Numbered from the stretch's first letter, positions 16,895 to 25,304 are shown. The stretch: 32,634 nt of DNA from an uncultured Bacilli bacterium (GCA_944358545.1 CALVRJ010000015.1:1-32634), one strand, 5' to 3'. Notes: a model not told the origin generated them from the letters alone. Numbers and translations: made by a program.

Positions 16895-18604
16895 CTAATA
16901 GAAAATAACATATTTATTTAATTTATAAATAGTTCCATTAATTCTTATATAAATATAATATTTACCTTTTAATCCATCCTCATTAACATACATTGACGTA
17001 ACGATTCTCTTTTTATTACTATCAGGAATTTGAATATCATAAGTTTTCTTACTTAAAACATTATCTAAAATAAGCTCTACATCATCAGATTTCTTAAATT
17101 CACCAGTAAATTTAAGCCCATACACATCTTTATAAAAACTTAAATTATAATCCTTAATAACACTCTCATCTTCCCTAGAAAAGAGTAGTAAATGATCTGA
17201 AGTAGTCGGTGTCTCTCCTAAAACACCAAGTCTCGTTCCTTGAACACCTGTACTATAAATATCATTCGCATAAAGAGGCATTATTTTTGCATTGTATACC
17301 GGAGAATTAATCGTTAATAACGTTTCTAACGAATCGTTAACCATTAAAACATTATTGCCCTGAGTAACTAAATAACCATTATCCACGCTATCTATATAAG
17401 CATCCTCAGACCCATCAAGGGAAATCCTATTCGTTCTTTCGAAAGACTTATCATCGCGATTAATCTTATATGTATTAAGTTCTCTATAATCGCCATCTAA
17501 ACTCGTCACCACAAATTCATCTGAATTAATCAAAGTAACCGTTTCTGGTTTATTTGGATAATCTTTCCCATCTAATTTATACTTGTTAAATTTTTCTAAA
17601 TCATGTTTACTGATAATCCAGTTAATTTCTGAAGAACCATAATCTATATTAATAATCATATCATTTTTATAACCTGAAACAGTCAAAGAATTCGTTGGAG
17701 CATCATAAGCGAGTGAAGTAATTTCAAACCAGTTGCCTTTATGATTGCCACCTAAAACTTTATTTAAATCAATAGTTTTAACAATATTACCACTAGCTCT
17801 GTCTATTTCTACTATGTAATCTTCTCGCGAATCACGGCCATTATTAGACGCTACTAGTAAATTACCATTACTAAATTCAATCATATTATGATGATATCCA
17901 CCAGGAATATTGTATTCATAATAAACCTTGCCAAGTAAGTCCATCTCTACTAAACCAATACTGTAATAAGGTTGTCTTACTAATTTGTTACTACCTAAAA
18001 TAATATGACCATTATTAAGTCTTTGAATATCCCATTTATAATCTCCAGTTAAATACCATCTAACATCACCATTCTCGTCATAAGCAGCCGTATACCCTTT
18101 GTCTTCTGGTGTCGTAAAATAAAACTGCCCATCACTTAAATCATTAGACGTAAAAGTTGCCTTTGTAAAATCATCGGGTAGGGGATTAGTTTTAATCGTT
18201 AACTCTTTACTTGTTCCACTAGCCTTAATTATAACCTTGTTATCATAATCTGGATAAAGTCCATAAATAGGTAAAATATGTATTTTATTAGGTACAAAAG
18301 TATGCGTAATATCTGCCGCCCCATCCTTACCTTTAACCGTTACTGTAACTGAAGTTAAATCCTTAGTTTGAAAAACAACTAAAGCTGTAAGGGGTGAATT
18401 ACCGTATAAATTCAAAATAACATTCGGATTATCTAAAGTATAATTTGTATTCGATAAATTTGTATTCTCCAAATCTCTCTGATAAGTAAGAATATCCGTC
18501 TCCGTTTCAATTGGTGTCGATTTCTCAATATACTCGTAAATAAAAATTGAAGCTGCAAAAGTAACTACAATTAACAAAACGTATTTAAGAATAATTTTTT
18601 TCAT
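16895..18604 (-). CDS. Arylsulfotransferase (AssT)-like protein lacking catalytic residues
   Basis: A 569-aa protein, the length of E. coli AssT (PAPS-independent arylsulfate sulfotransferase). The N-terminal helix KYVLLIVVTFAASIFIYEYI would anchor it outside the membrane. An N-terminal beta domain (about 55-140) and a six-bladed propeller follow; GDVRWYLTGDYKWDIQRLNNG, MDLLGKVYYEYNIPGGYHHN and SNGNLLVAS are typical of the family. His238/His239 match one active-site His. The other positions do not: the DWxHxNS motif reads NWFEITS (291-297), the SGRHQ motif reads SGYKN (310-314), and the position of the transiently sulfurylated His in xQHAxxxLxNG is Glu354 in KPETVTLIN. I therefore predict no sulfotransferase activity. 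It follows def by 9 nt with an AGGAGG site and is likely co-transcribed with it. Confidence 0.8.
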   Translation of the reverse strand: MKKIILKYVLLIVVTFAASIFIYEYIEKSTPIETETDILTYQRDLENTNLSNTNYTLDNPNVILNLYGNSPLTALVVFQTKDLTSVTVTVKGKDGAADITHTFVPNKIHILPIYGLYPDYDNKVIIKASGTSKELTIKTNPLPDDFTKATFTSNDLSDGQFYFTTPEDKGYTAAYDENGDVRWYLTGDYKWDIQRLNNGHIILGSNKLVRQPYYSIGLVEMDLLGKVYYEYNIPGGYHHNMIEFSNGNLLVASNNGRDSREDYIVEIDRASGNIVKTIDLNKVLGGNHKGNWFEITSLAYDAPTNSLTVSGYKNDMIINIDYGSSEINWIISKHDLEKFNKYKLDGKDYPNKPETVTLINSDEFVVTSLDGDYRELNTYKINRDDKSFERTNRISLDGSEDAYIDSVDNGYLVTQGNNVLMVNDSLETLLTINSPVYNAKIMPLYANDIYSTGVQGTRLGVLGETPTTSDHLLLFSREDESVIKDYNLSFYKDVYGLKFTGEFKKSDDVELILDNVLSKKTYDIQIPDSNKKRIVTSMYVNEDGLKGKYYIYIRINGTIYKLNKYVIFY

Positions 18605-18613
18605 AAAAACCTC

Positions 18614-19162
18614 CTAAATTAAACGAAGTTCACTATCTAAATAAAACGGTTTCTTTTTATTTATATGATCATAGAATAAAACCCCATTCAAATGATCTAT
18701 TTCATGTTGGAAAATAATAGCCAAATACTCTCTAGCTCTAATCGTCATCTTATTTCCATCCTCGTCATAACCACTAACCGTTATTCTTGCATACCTTGGC
18801 ACATGCCCCTCGACATCTCTATTTACACTAAGACATCCTTCGCCTTCCTCTAAAGCAACCATTTCTTCAGAATGACTTATTATCTTCGGATTTACCATTA
18901 CATAATTTTTAAACTTTCCTTTTTCATACTCGTAAACAATTACGATAATTCTAGCATTAATTCCTATTTGTGGAAAAGCCAAAGCCGTTCCTGGCCTTAA
19001 ATCGTACTTTTTCGCATACTTCTCAATTTGACTGTAAGTTATATGCTTAATTGACCTTTCAATTAAATCTTTATACTCCTTAGAAAGTGGAAATTTTACT
19101 TCCCTACATGTTGACCTAATTAATTTTTGCTTTTCATCAACCATCTTAAGTGGTTTAAACAT
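18614..19162 (-). CDS. def: Peptide deformylase
   Basis: Metalloenzyme removing the N-formyl group from nascent proteins, 182 aa, most like the YkrB-type enzymes of Bacilli (for example NPKIISHS and VPRYARITV). Motif 2 EGCLS (108-112, metal-ligand Cys110) and motif 3 QHEIDH (152-157, ligands His153 and His157, catalytic Glu154) are intact. Motif 1, normally GxGLAAPQ, reads GTALAFPQ (58-65): the second Gly is Ala and one Ala is Phe, while the Gln is retained. Start ATG 19162 has GGAGATGA upstream on the minus strand. Its TAG stop overlaps the ribosome binding site of the AssT-like gene. Confidence 0.93.
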   Translation of the reverse strand: MFKPLKMVDEKQKLIRSTCREVKFPLSKEYKDLIERSIKHITYSQIEKYAKKYDLRPGTALAFPQIGINARIIVIVYEYEKGKFKNYVMVNPKIISHSEEMVALEEGEGCLSVNRDVEGHVPRYARITVSGYDEDGNKMTIRAREYLAIIFQHEIDHLNGVLFYDHINKKKPFYLDSELRLI

Positions 19163-19337
19163 AATATCATCTCCATATATCTATTTTAACATAATTTTAC
19201 TTAAAACAAAAAATGTATTTCACATCTTTACACATCATTTATAAGCCTATCGTATTATATAATTTTAAAAACTTCTTGTCAAACCAAAATCATAAATAAA
19301 TCAAAGAATAATATTCTTATATAGGAAGGAGAATAAC

Positions 19338-20261
19338 ATGAATTATATTGATCAAAATTTTTATACCTTAATAAATGAATTTCACGAAAAAAGTGAAAAA
19401 GAAATATTTAATCATATCAAAAATTTATATTTAAATCTAAACCCCGAAACTAAAAAAGGAATCGAAAAATTTCTAAACGATTTTAACTATTGGGGAACTT
19501 TAAAAGAAAGTGAAAACAACTTTGAAGAAATAATTAAAAAAGCTCAATGTTTAAAAAGAGATTACCGAGAATATCAAACACTATATGAAAGCCTTGAAGA
19601 TTATCGTTCAAAATTAATCTTATTTTCTGTTCTCAATAATTGGTATAATTATGATTTTAAAACCCTTGCCAAAGCAAAAGAAAATAACTATGATGACTAT
19701 TTTGATCTAGACCTTATTAAAACAAATAAAAGCGATGTTTTAGTTGACTTAGGCGCCTTTATTGGCGATACAGCCATTTCCTTTACCCAAAATTATGGTA
19801 ATAACTATAAACAAATATACTGTTTTGAAATCAGTCCTGAAACAACCGAATATTTAAAAGTTAATACCAAGCACATTCCAAACCTTAAAATAATCGAAAA
19901 AGGCGTAAGTGATAAAAAAGAAGACAAATACTTAAATATCAACGAGGCCGGCACCTCGGCAAATACCTTATCAAATCAAGGAGACACCAAAGTCGAAATA
20001 ACAACTATTGATGAAGAAATAAAAGAAAAAATAACCATCATCAAAAGTGATATTGAAGGCATGGAACAGCAAGCTTTAAAAGGTGCGGTAAATCATATTA
20101 AAAAAGATCATCCAAAACTTCTAATATCGATCTATCACCGTAACGAAGACATTTGGCAAATTCCAAAAATGATAAAAGAAATCGATAATACATATAAATT
20201 TTATCTTCGCTATCACGGTGGTCCAATTTATCCAACCGAAATCACCTTAATTGCTATTTGA
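19338..20261 (+). CDS. FkbM-family SAM-dependent methyltransferase
   Basis: A 307-aa cytosolic protein. Residues 1-130 are a helical, charged N-terminal part. The C-terminal part is a Rossmann methyltransferase: SAM-binding motif VDLGAFIGDTAI (about 136-147), an acidic end of strand 2 in CFEISPE, and the FkbM hallmark IIKSDIEGMEQQALKGA (about residue 231), followed by HPKLLISIYH. The family methylates hydroxyl groups on diverse sugars and metabolites; the substrate cannot be read here. ATG 19338 has GGAAGGAG upstream. It ends with TGA, and the next gene has its own promoter, so it is probably monocistronic. Confidence 0.82.
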   Translation: MNYIDQNFYTLINEFHEKSEKEIFNHIKNLYLNLNPETKKGIEKFLNDFNYWGTLKESENNFEEIIKKAQCLKRDYREYQTLYESLEDYRSKLILFSVLNNWYNYDFKTLAKAKENNYDDYFDLDLIKTNKSDVLVDLGAFIGDTAISFTQNYGNNYKQIYCFEISPETTEYLKVNTKHIPNLKIIEKGVSDKKEDKYLNINEAGTSANTLSNQGDTKVEITTIDEEIKEKITIIKSDIEGMEQQALKGAVNHIKKDHPKLLISIYHRNEDIWQIPKMIKEIDNTYKFYLRYHGGPIYPTEITLIAI

Positions 20262-20290
20262 TTTACTAATATCCATTTATCTGTTATAAT
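20262..20290 (+). promoter_or_regulatory. Promoter of the Nudix-unknown-trpS unit
   Basis: -35 TTTACT (20262-20267), 17-bp spacer, -10 TATAAT (20285-20290). The gene start is 18 nt downstream of the -10, so the 5' UTR is about 11 nt. Confidence 0.7.
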
Positions 20291-20307
20291 GAGTTTAGGT
20301 GATTCAA

Positions 20308-20814
20308 ATGGAATTAGTCGACTTATATAACGATAGACACGAATTTACCGGTCTTGTTGCCGACAAACATAACGTCCCTAAAGGTTACTTTAGGGTTTCT
20401 GTTCATGTCTGGATTATCGATAAAAAAGGAAATCTTCTCGTTCAAAAAAGAGTCAAAACCGCTCATAAATTCCCCAACATGTGGGCTAATACTGGTGGTG
20501 CTGTCGACGCTGGAGAAACACCTATTGCCGCCGCTATCAGAGAAATCAAAGAAGAATTAGGATTAACTATAACCAATGATGAATTAAAATACATTGCAAC
20601 CTACAAAAGGAAAATCGACTATGCCGAAGTATATTTATTAGAAAAAAATATCAATTTAAAAAGCTTGACCTTAGACCCCAAAGAAGTAGCTGATGTTAAA
20701 TATGTAACCCCAAGCGAATTTAAAGAAATGTTAAAAAAAGGCGAAGCTGTTAAATCATCATACAACCACTTTGAAAACTATTTTTATGAAATGAATAGGG
20801 AGGTGAAATTATAG
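20308..20814 (+). CDS. Nudix hydrolase
   Basis: A 168-aa cytosolic pyrophosphohydrolase-type protein. The complete Nudix box G64-x5-E70-x7-R78-E79-I-K-E82-E83-L-G is present, giving the metal-binding helix. The N-terminal part (MELVDLYNDRHEFTG...FRVSVHVWIIDKKGNLLVQKR) resembles the IPP-isomerase-like/YfcD Nudix group. The substrate is not predictable from sequence. Start ATG 20308 has AGGTGA upstream; a GTG at 20299 is inside that site. The TAG stop shares its last base with the GTG start of the next gene, so translation is coupled. Confidence 0.88.
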   Translation: MELVDLYNDRHEFTGLVADKHNVPKGYFRVSVHVWIIDKKGNLLVQKRVKTAHKFPNMWANTGGAVDAGETPIAAAIREIKEELGLTITNDELKYIATYKRKIDYAEVYLLEKNINLKSLTLDPKEVADVKYVTPSEFKEMLKKGEAVKSSYNHFENYFYEMNREVKL

Positions 20815-21416
20815 TGCCAAATAAAGCAAAAATATCGTTAATTTACAACCTTTTAAATGACGAGCCAACCATTCAAAAAAATTTAATAAACTCCTTTAAA
20901 ACTGTCTCTCCATTTGAAGAAGAATATAGACTTGCTTACTGGGTTAAAGACAACATCCCCCAAATACCAACTAATGAAAAAAGCGTTAAAATATACTCGG
21001 TAATTACCGATAAATCTGAAGAAGAAATCAAAGAATATATGGAACAAAAGCAAAACAATCCTAAAATAACCATTAAAAACAACGCAAACATACATAATCA
21101 GTATGGTTTTGTCTTCAAAAGAAACATCTGGAATACCACTTATGAACAATATATAATTAGTGACGGGGTTGGCAATCTTACTGACTTTAATAGTTATATC
21201 GTCATTGACTTTCAGGGAACAGCTAGTTATATCGTCAGAGAACTTTGGCAAGATAAAAAACTTTTAGAAAGAGAAATCCTCTCCAGCGGCAAATGGCAAG
21301 AACTACCGTTATATCATAACTTATACACTATAGATAATATTAAACCAGATGAAGTTGACTACACGTTAAAAGGTCAAAAAAAATTAACCATGAACATGAA
21401 AGGAATGATAAAATGA
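20814..21416 (+). CDS. Unknown conserved-looking protein between Nudix and trpS
   Basis: A 200-aa protein that I do not recognise. It begins at GTG 20814, overlapping the Nudix stop by one base and preceded by GGGAGGTGA; it ends with ATGA overlapping the trpS start. The N-terminal half is helical and charged. The second half has alternating hydrophobic strands (YGFVFKRNIW, YIISDGVGN, YIVIDFQGTASYIVRELW), compatible with a small beta-rich domain. There is no signal peptide or membrane helix. Tight coupling on both sides shows that it is a real gene. Confidence 0.7.
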   Translation: MPNKAKISLIYNLLNDEPTIQKNLINSFKTVSPFEEEYRLAYWVKDNIPQIPTNEKSVKIYSVITDKSEEEIKEYMEQKQNNPKITIKNNANIHNQYGFVFKRNIWNTTYEQYIISDGVGNLTDFNSYIVIDFQGTASYIVRELWQDKKLLEREILSSGKWQELPLYHNLYTIDNIKPDEVDYTLKGQKKLTMNMKGMIK

Positions 21417-22495
21417 AAAAAATAATCTTAACTGGCGACCGACCAACTGGAAAATTACATATTGGCCACTACGTCGGCTCTCTTAAAAACCGCGTTGAAC
21501 TTCAAAACTCCGGTAAATTCGATGAAATATACATTGAAATAGCTGATGCCCAAGCCTTGACAGATAATGCCGATAATCCCGAAAAAATAAGACAAAATGT
21601 TATCGAAGTTGTTTTAGATTATCTAGCTTGTGGAATTGACCCTCAAAAAACATCTATCTTTATTCAGTCAGCCGTTCCTGAACTTTGTGAACTTACATTT
21701 TACTATTTAAATCTCGTAACAGTCTCAAGACTAGAACGTAATCCAACTATTAAAGACGAAATCAAGCAACGTGGATTCAACACTAGTATTCCTGCAGGAT
21801 TTCTAACATATCCAGTTTCTCAAGCATCCGATATAACCGCCTTTAAAGCTACATTAGTCCCTGTAGGTGATGACCAACTTCCAATGCTTGAACAAACTAA
21901 AGAAATCGTTCGTAGCTTCAATAACATTTATGGTAAAACCTTAGTTGAACCGGAAATATTACTTCCAGACAATAAACTATGTTCAAGACTTCCTGGATTA
22001 GATGGCAATGCAAAAATGAGTAAATCGCTTGGAAATTGTATCTACCTTGCCGATTCTGAAGAAGAAATTGAAAAGAAAATTATGAGTATGTATACCGATC
22101 CTACCCATATTAAAGTAGAAGATCCAGGACATACAGAAAACAACCCAGTATTTATATATCTCGAAGCCTTTTCTAAAGATTCCGATTTTGCCAAATATTG
22201 GCCAGAGTTTAAGAACTTAGACGAACTTAAAAAAGCCTATGAAAAAGGTGGAATAGGGGACATGAAAGTTAAAAGATTTTTAAACAACATCATGCAAGAC
22301 CTTTTAAGGCCAATTAGAGAAAGAAGAATTTATTGGACTCATCACATTTCAGAAGTCTATCAAATTCTTAAAAATGGCACCGAAAAAGCTCGGCAAAAAG
22401 CCATTGAAACCACTAAAGAAGTTAAAGCTGCCATGGGCATTAATTATTTTGAAGATGACAGTTGGATAAAAGAGCAGGAAGACAAATTTAATTAA
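21413..22495 (+). CDS. trpS: Tryptophanyl-tRNA synthetase
   Basis: Class I aminoacyl-tRNA synthetase charging tRNA-Trp, 360 aa. The HIGH motif is KLHIGHYVGS near residue 16 and the KMSKS motif is NAKMSKSLGN near residue 200. Also seen are the TrpRS features TGDRPTGKLH and IPAGFLTYPVSQASDI. Start ATG 21413 overlaps the preceding stop by 4 nt. The stop codon is the first part of the terminator stem. Confidence 0.96.
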   Translation: MKKIILTGDRPTGKLHIGHYVGSLKNRVELQNSGKFDEIYIEIADAQALTDNADNPEKIRQNVIEVVLDYLACGIDPQKTSIFIQSAVPELCELTFYYLNLVTVSRLERNPTIKDEIKQRGFNTSIPAGFLTYPVSQASDITAFKATLVPVGDDQLPMLEQTKEIVRSFNNIYGKTLVEPEILLPDNKLCSRLPGLDGNAKMSKSLGNCIYLADSEEEIEKKIMSMYTDPTHIKVEDPGHTENNPVFIYLEAFSKDSDFAKYWPEFKNLDELKKAYEKGGIGDMKVKRFLNNIMQDLLRPIRERRIYWTHHISEVYQILKNGTEKARQKAIETTKEVKAAMGINYFEDDSWIKEQEDKFN

Positions 22496-22516
22496 ATGAC
22501 ATATTGTCATTTTTTT
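22494..22516 (+). terminator. trpS terminator
   Basis: An 8-bp perfect stem, AAATGACA (22494-22501) with TGTCATTT (22505-22512), and a 3-nt loop, followed by Ts. The TAA stop (22493-22495) overlaps the stem. Confidence 0.8.
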
Positions 22517-22581
22517 ATTCGAAAAAGACAATATATTTCCTAGATATATGTTATCATATAAACAAAGAGGAGACGATTTAT

Positions 22582-23076
22582 ATGGAAAATAAAAAAATTT
22601 TTATTGATTTTGATGGTGTAATATTAGATAGTGAAGAGCGAATTTTAAAACAAAAATTATCTTCTAACCTTGATTGAGACGACTTCTTTCAAACTGTTGA
22701 TTGGTTTCAATTATTATCCACTTCTAAAATTATTAATAATTCGGTAAATTATATTTTAGAAAAACAAAAATCATACAAAAATCTAGCGATTTTAACTAAA
22801 ATTCACACTGTAAATGAAATGTTAGCTAAAACTGAATATATCAGAAACAAGCAAATTGAAATTCCAATTTTCTTTGTTCCACCCCGCACAACCAAAAGCG
22901 AAATATATCTTCCTAAAAACGGTGAAATTCTCATTGACGATAGTTTAAAAAATCTAAAAGATTGGAAGTTACATGGTGGAACCGGAATATATTTTAGCCT
23001 ATCTCACCAAAGCCAAGAATTTAAGACAATCAAATCTTTAAAAAAATATTATAAAAAAGGAAGTTTCTTTATCTGA
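22582..23076 (+). pseudogene. HAD-family phosphatase interrupted by an in-frame TGA
   Basis: The frame reads 31 codons from ATG 22582 (RBS GAGGAGA), meets TGA at 22675-22677, then continues open to 23076, 164 residues in all. It has HAD motifs: DFDGVILDSE near the N-terminus (nucleophile Asp), LTKIHTVNE (motif II-like Thr), a Lys in RTTKSEIY, and ILIDDSLKNL (motif III Asp-Asp). This is the small 5'-nucleotidase-like group. The stop falls in NLD-stop-DDFFQTVDWF, where a Trp would be natural (TGG to TGA). No restart with a good ribosome binding site is evident; an ATG at 22819 would lack motif I. Either it is a recent nonsense allele, a sequencing error, or a readthrough site. Its terminator is intact. 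Confidence 0.75.
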
Positions 23077-23089
23077 AACTTCCTTTTTT
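23053..23089. terminator. Bidirectional terminator, HAD gene and YjcZ-like gene
   Basis: A 15-bp perfect inverted repeat, AAAAAAGGAAGTTTC (23053-23067) with its complement (23075-23089), and a 7-nt loop. The TGA of the HAD gene and the TAA of the minus-strand gene both fall inside it. Confidence 0.92.
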
Positions 23090-23252
23090 ATCTATTATTG
23101 CCAAAAGCTCTTGTTCCAATAATTATTACAAGTAAAATGAAAAGCACTAGAATAATAGCTGCTCCATATCCTGTTCCATATCCTCCGCCATAGCCATAAC
23201 CCCCACAAGGATTACCGCAGCCATAGCCCTGATAACCGCCATAGTAATACAT
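23088..23252 (-). CDS. Tiny Gly/Tyr-rich transmembrane protein, YjcZ-like
   Basis: A 54-aa protein. The N-terminal half is almost entirely Gly and Tyr (MYYYGGYQGYGCGNPCGGYG) and contains two Cys. Then comes one membrane helix, AAIILVLFILLVIIIG, and a short basic tail. This matches the Bacillus tiny-TM/YjcZ family pattern (Gly/Tyr-rich head followed by ALIVVLFILLIIVG), annotated as sporulation-associated though its function is not known. It has an ideal ribosome binding site GGAGGT 5 nt before ATG (23252) and a strong terminator, so it is a genuine gene despite its size. It is divergent from the ftsW/rodA-like gene and convergent with the HAD gene. Confidence 0.85.
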   Translation of the reverse strand: MYYYGGYQGYGCGNPCGGYGYGGGYGTGYGAAIILVLFILLVIIIGTRAFGNNR

Positions 23253-23385
23253 ATAATACCTCCTATCTTTTCTAATATAGTGTATGTTTATATCAAATAA
23301 CGTATATTAGAAACACCTAATTTTATTTTTTATCTTTTAAAAAATCTAAGAATATGCTATCATTATATAAGATAGGAGTATGAAG

Positions 23386-24570
23386 ATGCAGGATAAAAGA
23401 TCATTACGCAAAATATTTCATGTTTTAGATAAACCGCTTTTGTTCGTCAGTGCCGCCTTATTTATCTTTGGCTTATTAAACATCGTCACTGCCTCTTCAA
23501 GAGCTGCTGTTGTCAATTATGACGTTTCTATTTATTATTATTTTTATCGTCAGCTAATATTTATCATTACAGGTTTAATCTTAAGCCTTATTATCATTAA
23601 AATAGATACTAAAGCATACAAATTTTTAATTCCTGTTCTGTTTGTCGTCGTCGTAATTTTAAACTTAATCGCTTTAACCGGAGAAGAGTTAAGCGGTTCG
23701 AAAAACTGGATTGACCTTGGTTTTTTTAAACTTCAGCCAAGCGAACTATCAAAACCAATTATCATTGCCATGATGGCCATTCTCTTTGAAAAATACTATC
23801 GACAACTTCGAACCTTAAACAATAAAAGATATAACGCCATCGGCATCATTTTACTAATATCGATGATTATTCCTGCCGAAATATACTTGCAAAAAGACTT
23901 CGGGACTCTCATGTTAACGCTTTTTATAATTGGTATGATGCTACTTGCCAGTCCTATTTTAAAAATTGATAAATTAAAATCGTTTTTACTTTTAGTAGGA
24001 GTCATTGGCCTTGCTGGAATAATCATTTATAACGTTCAAGGATATATTTTAAATGATGAAAGACTTAGCCGTTTCAAGAGTTATTTAGACCCTTGTGGCA
24101 ATTACGAAAACGGTGGCTATCAAGTATGTAATAGTTATATCGCTATAAATAATGGTGGACTCTTTGGCCTTGGAATTGGTAAAAGTAAACAGAAATATTC
24201 ATACATTCCTGAACCACATACCGACTCAGCATTTGCCATAATTGCCGAAGAATATGGAATTTATCGTAGTATCTTTATCTTTATTGGCTATATTATCATT
24301 CTCTGGCGTATCCTTGTTATAAGTTCTAAAGCCTCCACCTTAAGAGGCCGGTATATGTGCCTTGGTATCGCCTCCTACATCTTCATTCATATATTTGTAA
24401 ACCTTGGTGGAATGCTCGGATTAATTCCATTAACCGGTGTCCCATTGCCATTCTTAAGCTATGGAGGAAGCTTTGTAATTTCTCTTATCGGCGCTCTCGC
24501 TATCGTTCAGCGTGTCTGCGTTGAGTCAAAAAATAAAAAAGAAAAAATAAAAATTAAGCAAACTGCCTAA
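23386..24570 (+). CDS. SEDS peptidoglycan polymerase, FtsW/RodA family
   Basis: A 394-aa polytopic membrane protein with about 10 hydrophobic segments; SEDS proteins polymerise peptidoglycan from lipid II together with a class B PBP. Family blocks are present: KNWIDLGFFKLQPSELSKP, NGGLFGLGIGKSKQKYSYIP, EPHTDSAFAIIAEEYG, and the C-terminal GLIPLTGVPLPFLSYGGS. The GxGxGxSKQKxxYxPxxHTD signature favours FtsW, but RodA cannot be excluded. I prefer ATG 23386 (GGAG 7 nt upstream); ATG 23380 is only 1 nt from it. A large extracytoplasmic loop contains two Cys (DPCGNYENGGYQVCNSY). Its presence implies a walled cell, unlike true Mollicutes. Confidence 0.92.
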   Translation: MQDKRSLRKIFHVLDKPLLFVSAALFIFGLLNIVTASSRAAVVNYDVSIYYYFYRQLIFIITGLILSLIIIKIDTKAYKFLIPVLFVVVVILNLIALTGEELSGSKNWIDLGFFKLQPSELSKPIIIAMMAILFEKYYRQLRTLNNKRYNAIGIILLISMIIPAEIYLQKDFGTLMLTLFIIGMMLLASPILKIDKLKSFLLLVGVIGLAGIIIYNVQGYILNDERLSRFKSYLDPCGNYENGGYQVCNSYIAINNGGLFGLGIGKSKQKYSYIPEPHTDSAFAIIAEEYGIYRSIFIFIGYIIILWRILVISSKASTLRGRYMCLGIASYIFIHIFVNLGGMLGLIPLTGVPLPFLSYGGSFVISLIGALAIVQRVCVESKNKKEKIKIKQTA

Positions 24571-24585
24571 AAGTTTGCTTTTTTT
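24556..24585 (+). terminator. Terminator of the SEDS gene
   Basis: A 9-bp perfect stem, AAGCAAACT (24556-24564) with AGTTTGCTT (24572-24580), followed by five or more Ts. The TAA stop (24568-24570) lies in the loop. Confidence 0.88.
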
Positions 24586-24638
24586 AAAGGAAATTCGCCA
24601 TAAATGTCGTATATATATCTATGAAGGCAGGTGAATTT

Positions 24639-25304
24639 ATGAATTTTTTAAAAAAACACAAAACAAAAATTTTTGTTATTATCTTTACTTGTTTTACATT
24701 TTATGCTATTTCATCCGTTGTTTCCGTAAACGAAAAACAAGATGAAGCACCTAAAGTAAAAGAAATAACCAAAAAAATAACTAAAAAAGAACCAGAGACT
24801 GAAAATCAAAAAGTCATTGTCGATGTCAAAGGAGAAATAACTAACCCTGGTGTCTATGAACTGTTACAAACAAATACCGTTATGGACGCCATCAATACAG
24901 CTGGTGGCCTTACTAAAGCCAGTGATACAAGCAATATTAACTTAAGTAAAAAACTAACCGACGAAATGGTTATTATCGTTTATAGTCAAAAAGAAATCAA
25001 AGAAATGAAAGAGCAAGAAGAAATTACATGCCCACCATGCAATAATGCTTGTATTACCGAAGAAGACCTCCAAGCTGAATTAAAAACCAAACAAGAAACG
25101 CATGTCGAAACCGGTAAAGTAAACCTCAATACGGCCACCATTGAAGACCTTCAAACTCTAGATGGAATAGGGGAAACCAAAGCCCAAGCTATTATCGACT
25201 ATCGCACGCAAAATGGTGCCTTTCAAACAATCGACGACCTTAAAAACGTCTCAGGAATCGGAGAGAGTACATTTGAAAAAATTAAGAATAATATCACCGT
25301 TTAA
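24639..25304 (+). CDS. comEA: Competence protein ComEA (DNA receptor)
   Basis: Membrane-anchored DNA-binding protein of natural transformation, 221 aa. An N-terminal helix (IFVIIFTCFTFYAISSVVSV) anchors it outside the cell. A SLBB domain follows (IVDVKGEITNPGVY...AINTAGGLT, about 58-118), then a spacer with a Cys cluster CPPCNNAC (131-138), then the helix-hairpin-helix domain VNLNTATIEDLQTLDGIGETKAQAI...VSGIGESTFEKIKNNI (about 161-219). Start ATG 24639 has AGGTGA upstream; an ATG at 24621 precedes that site. The Cys cluster is not a usual ComEA feature that I know. The gene overlaps comEC. Confidence 0.93.
   Translation: MNFLKKHKTKIFVIIFTCFTFYAISSVVSVNEKQDEAPKVKEITKKITKKEPETENQKVIVDVKGEITNPGVYELLQTNTVMDAINTAGGLTKASDTSNINLSKKLTDEMVIIVYSQKEIKEMKEQEEITCPPCNNACITEEDLQAELKTKQETHVETGKVNLNTATIEDLQTLDGIGETKAQAIIDYRTQNGAFQTIDDLKNVSGIGESTFEKIKNNITV

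Noticed and set aside
25213-25272. comEC starting at ATG 25213
   Set aside because: It would add 20 hydrophilic residues encoded within the comEA HhH domain and lacks a good binding site; TTG 25273 is better placed.
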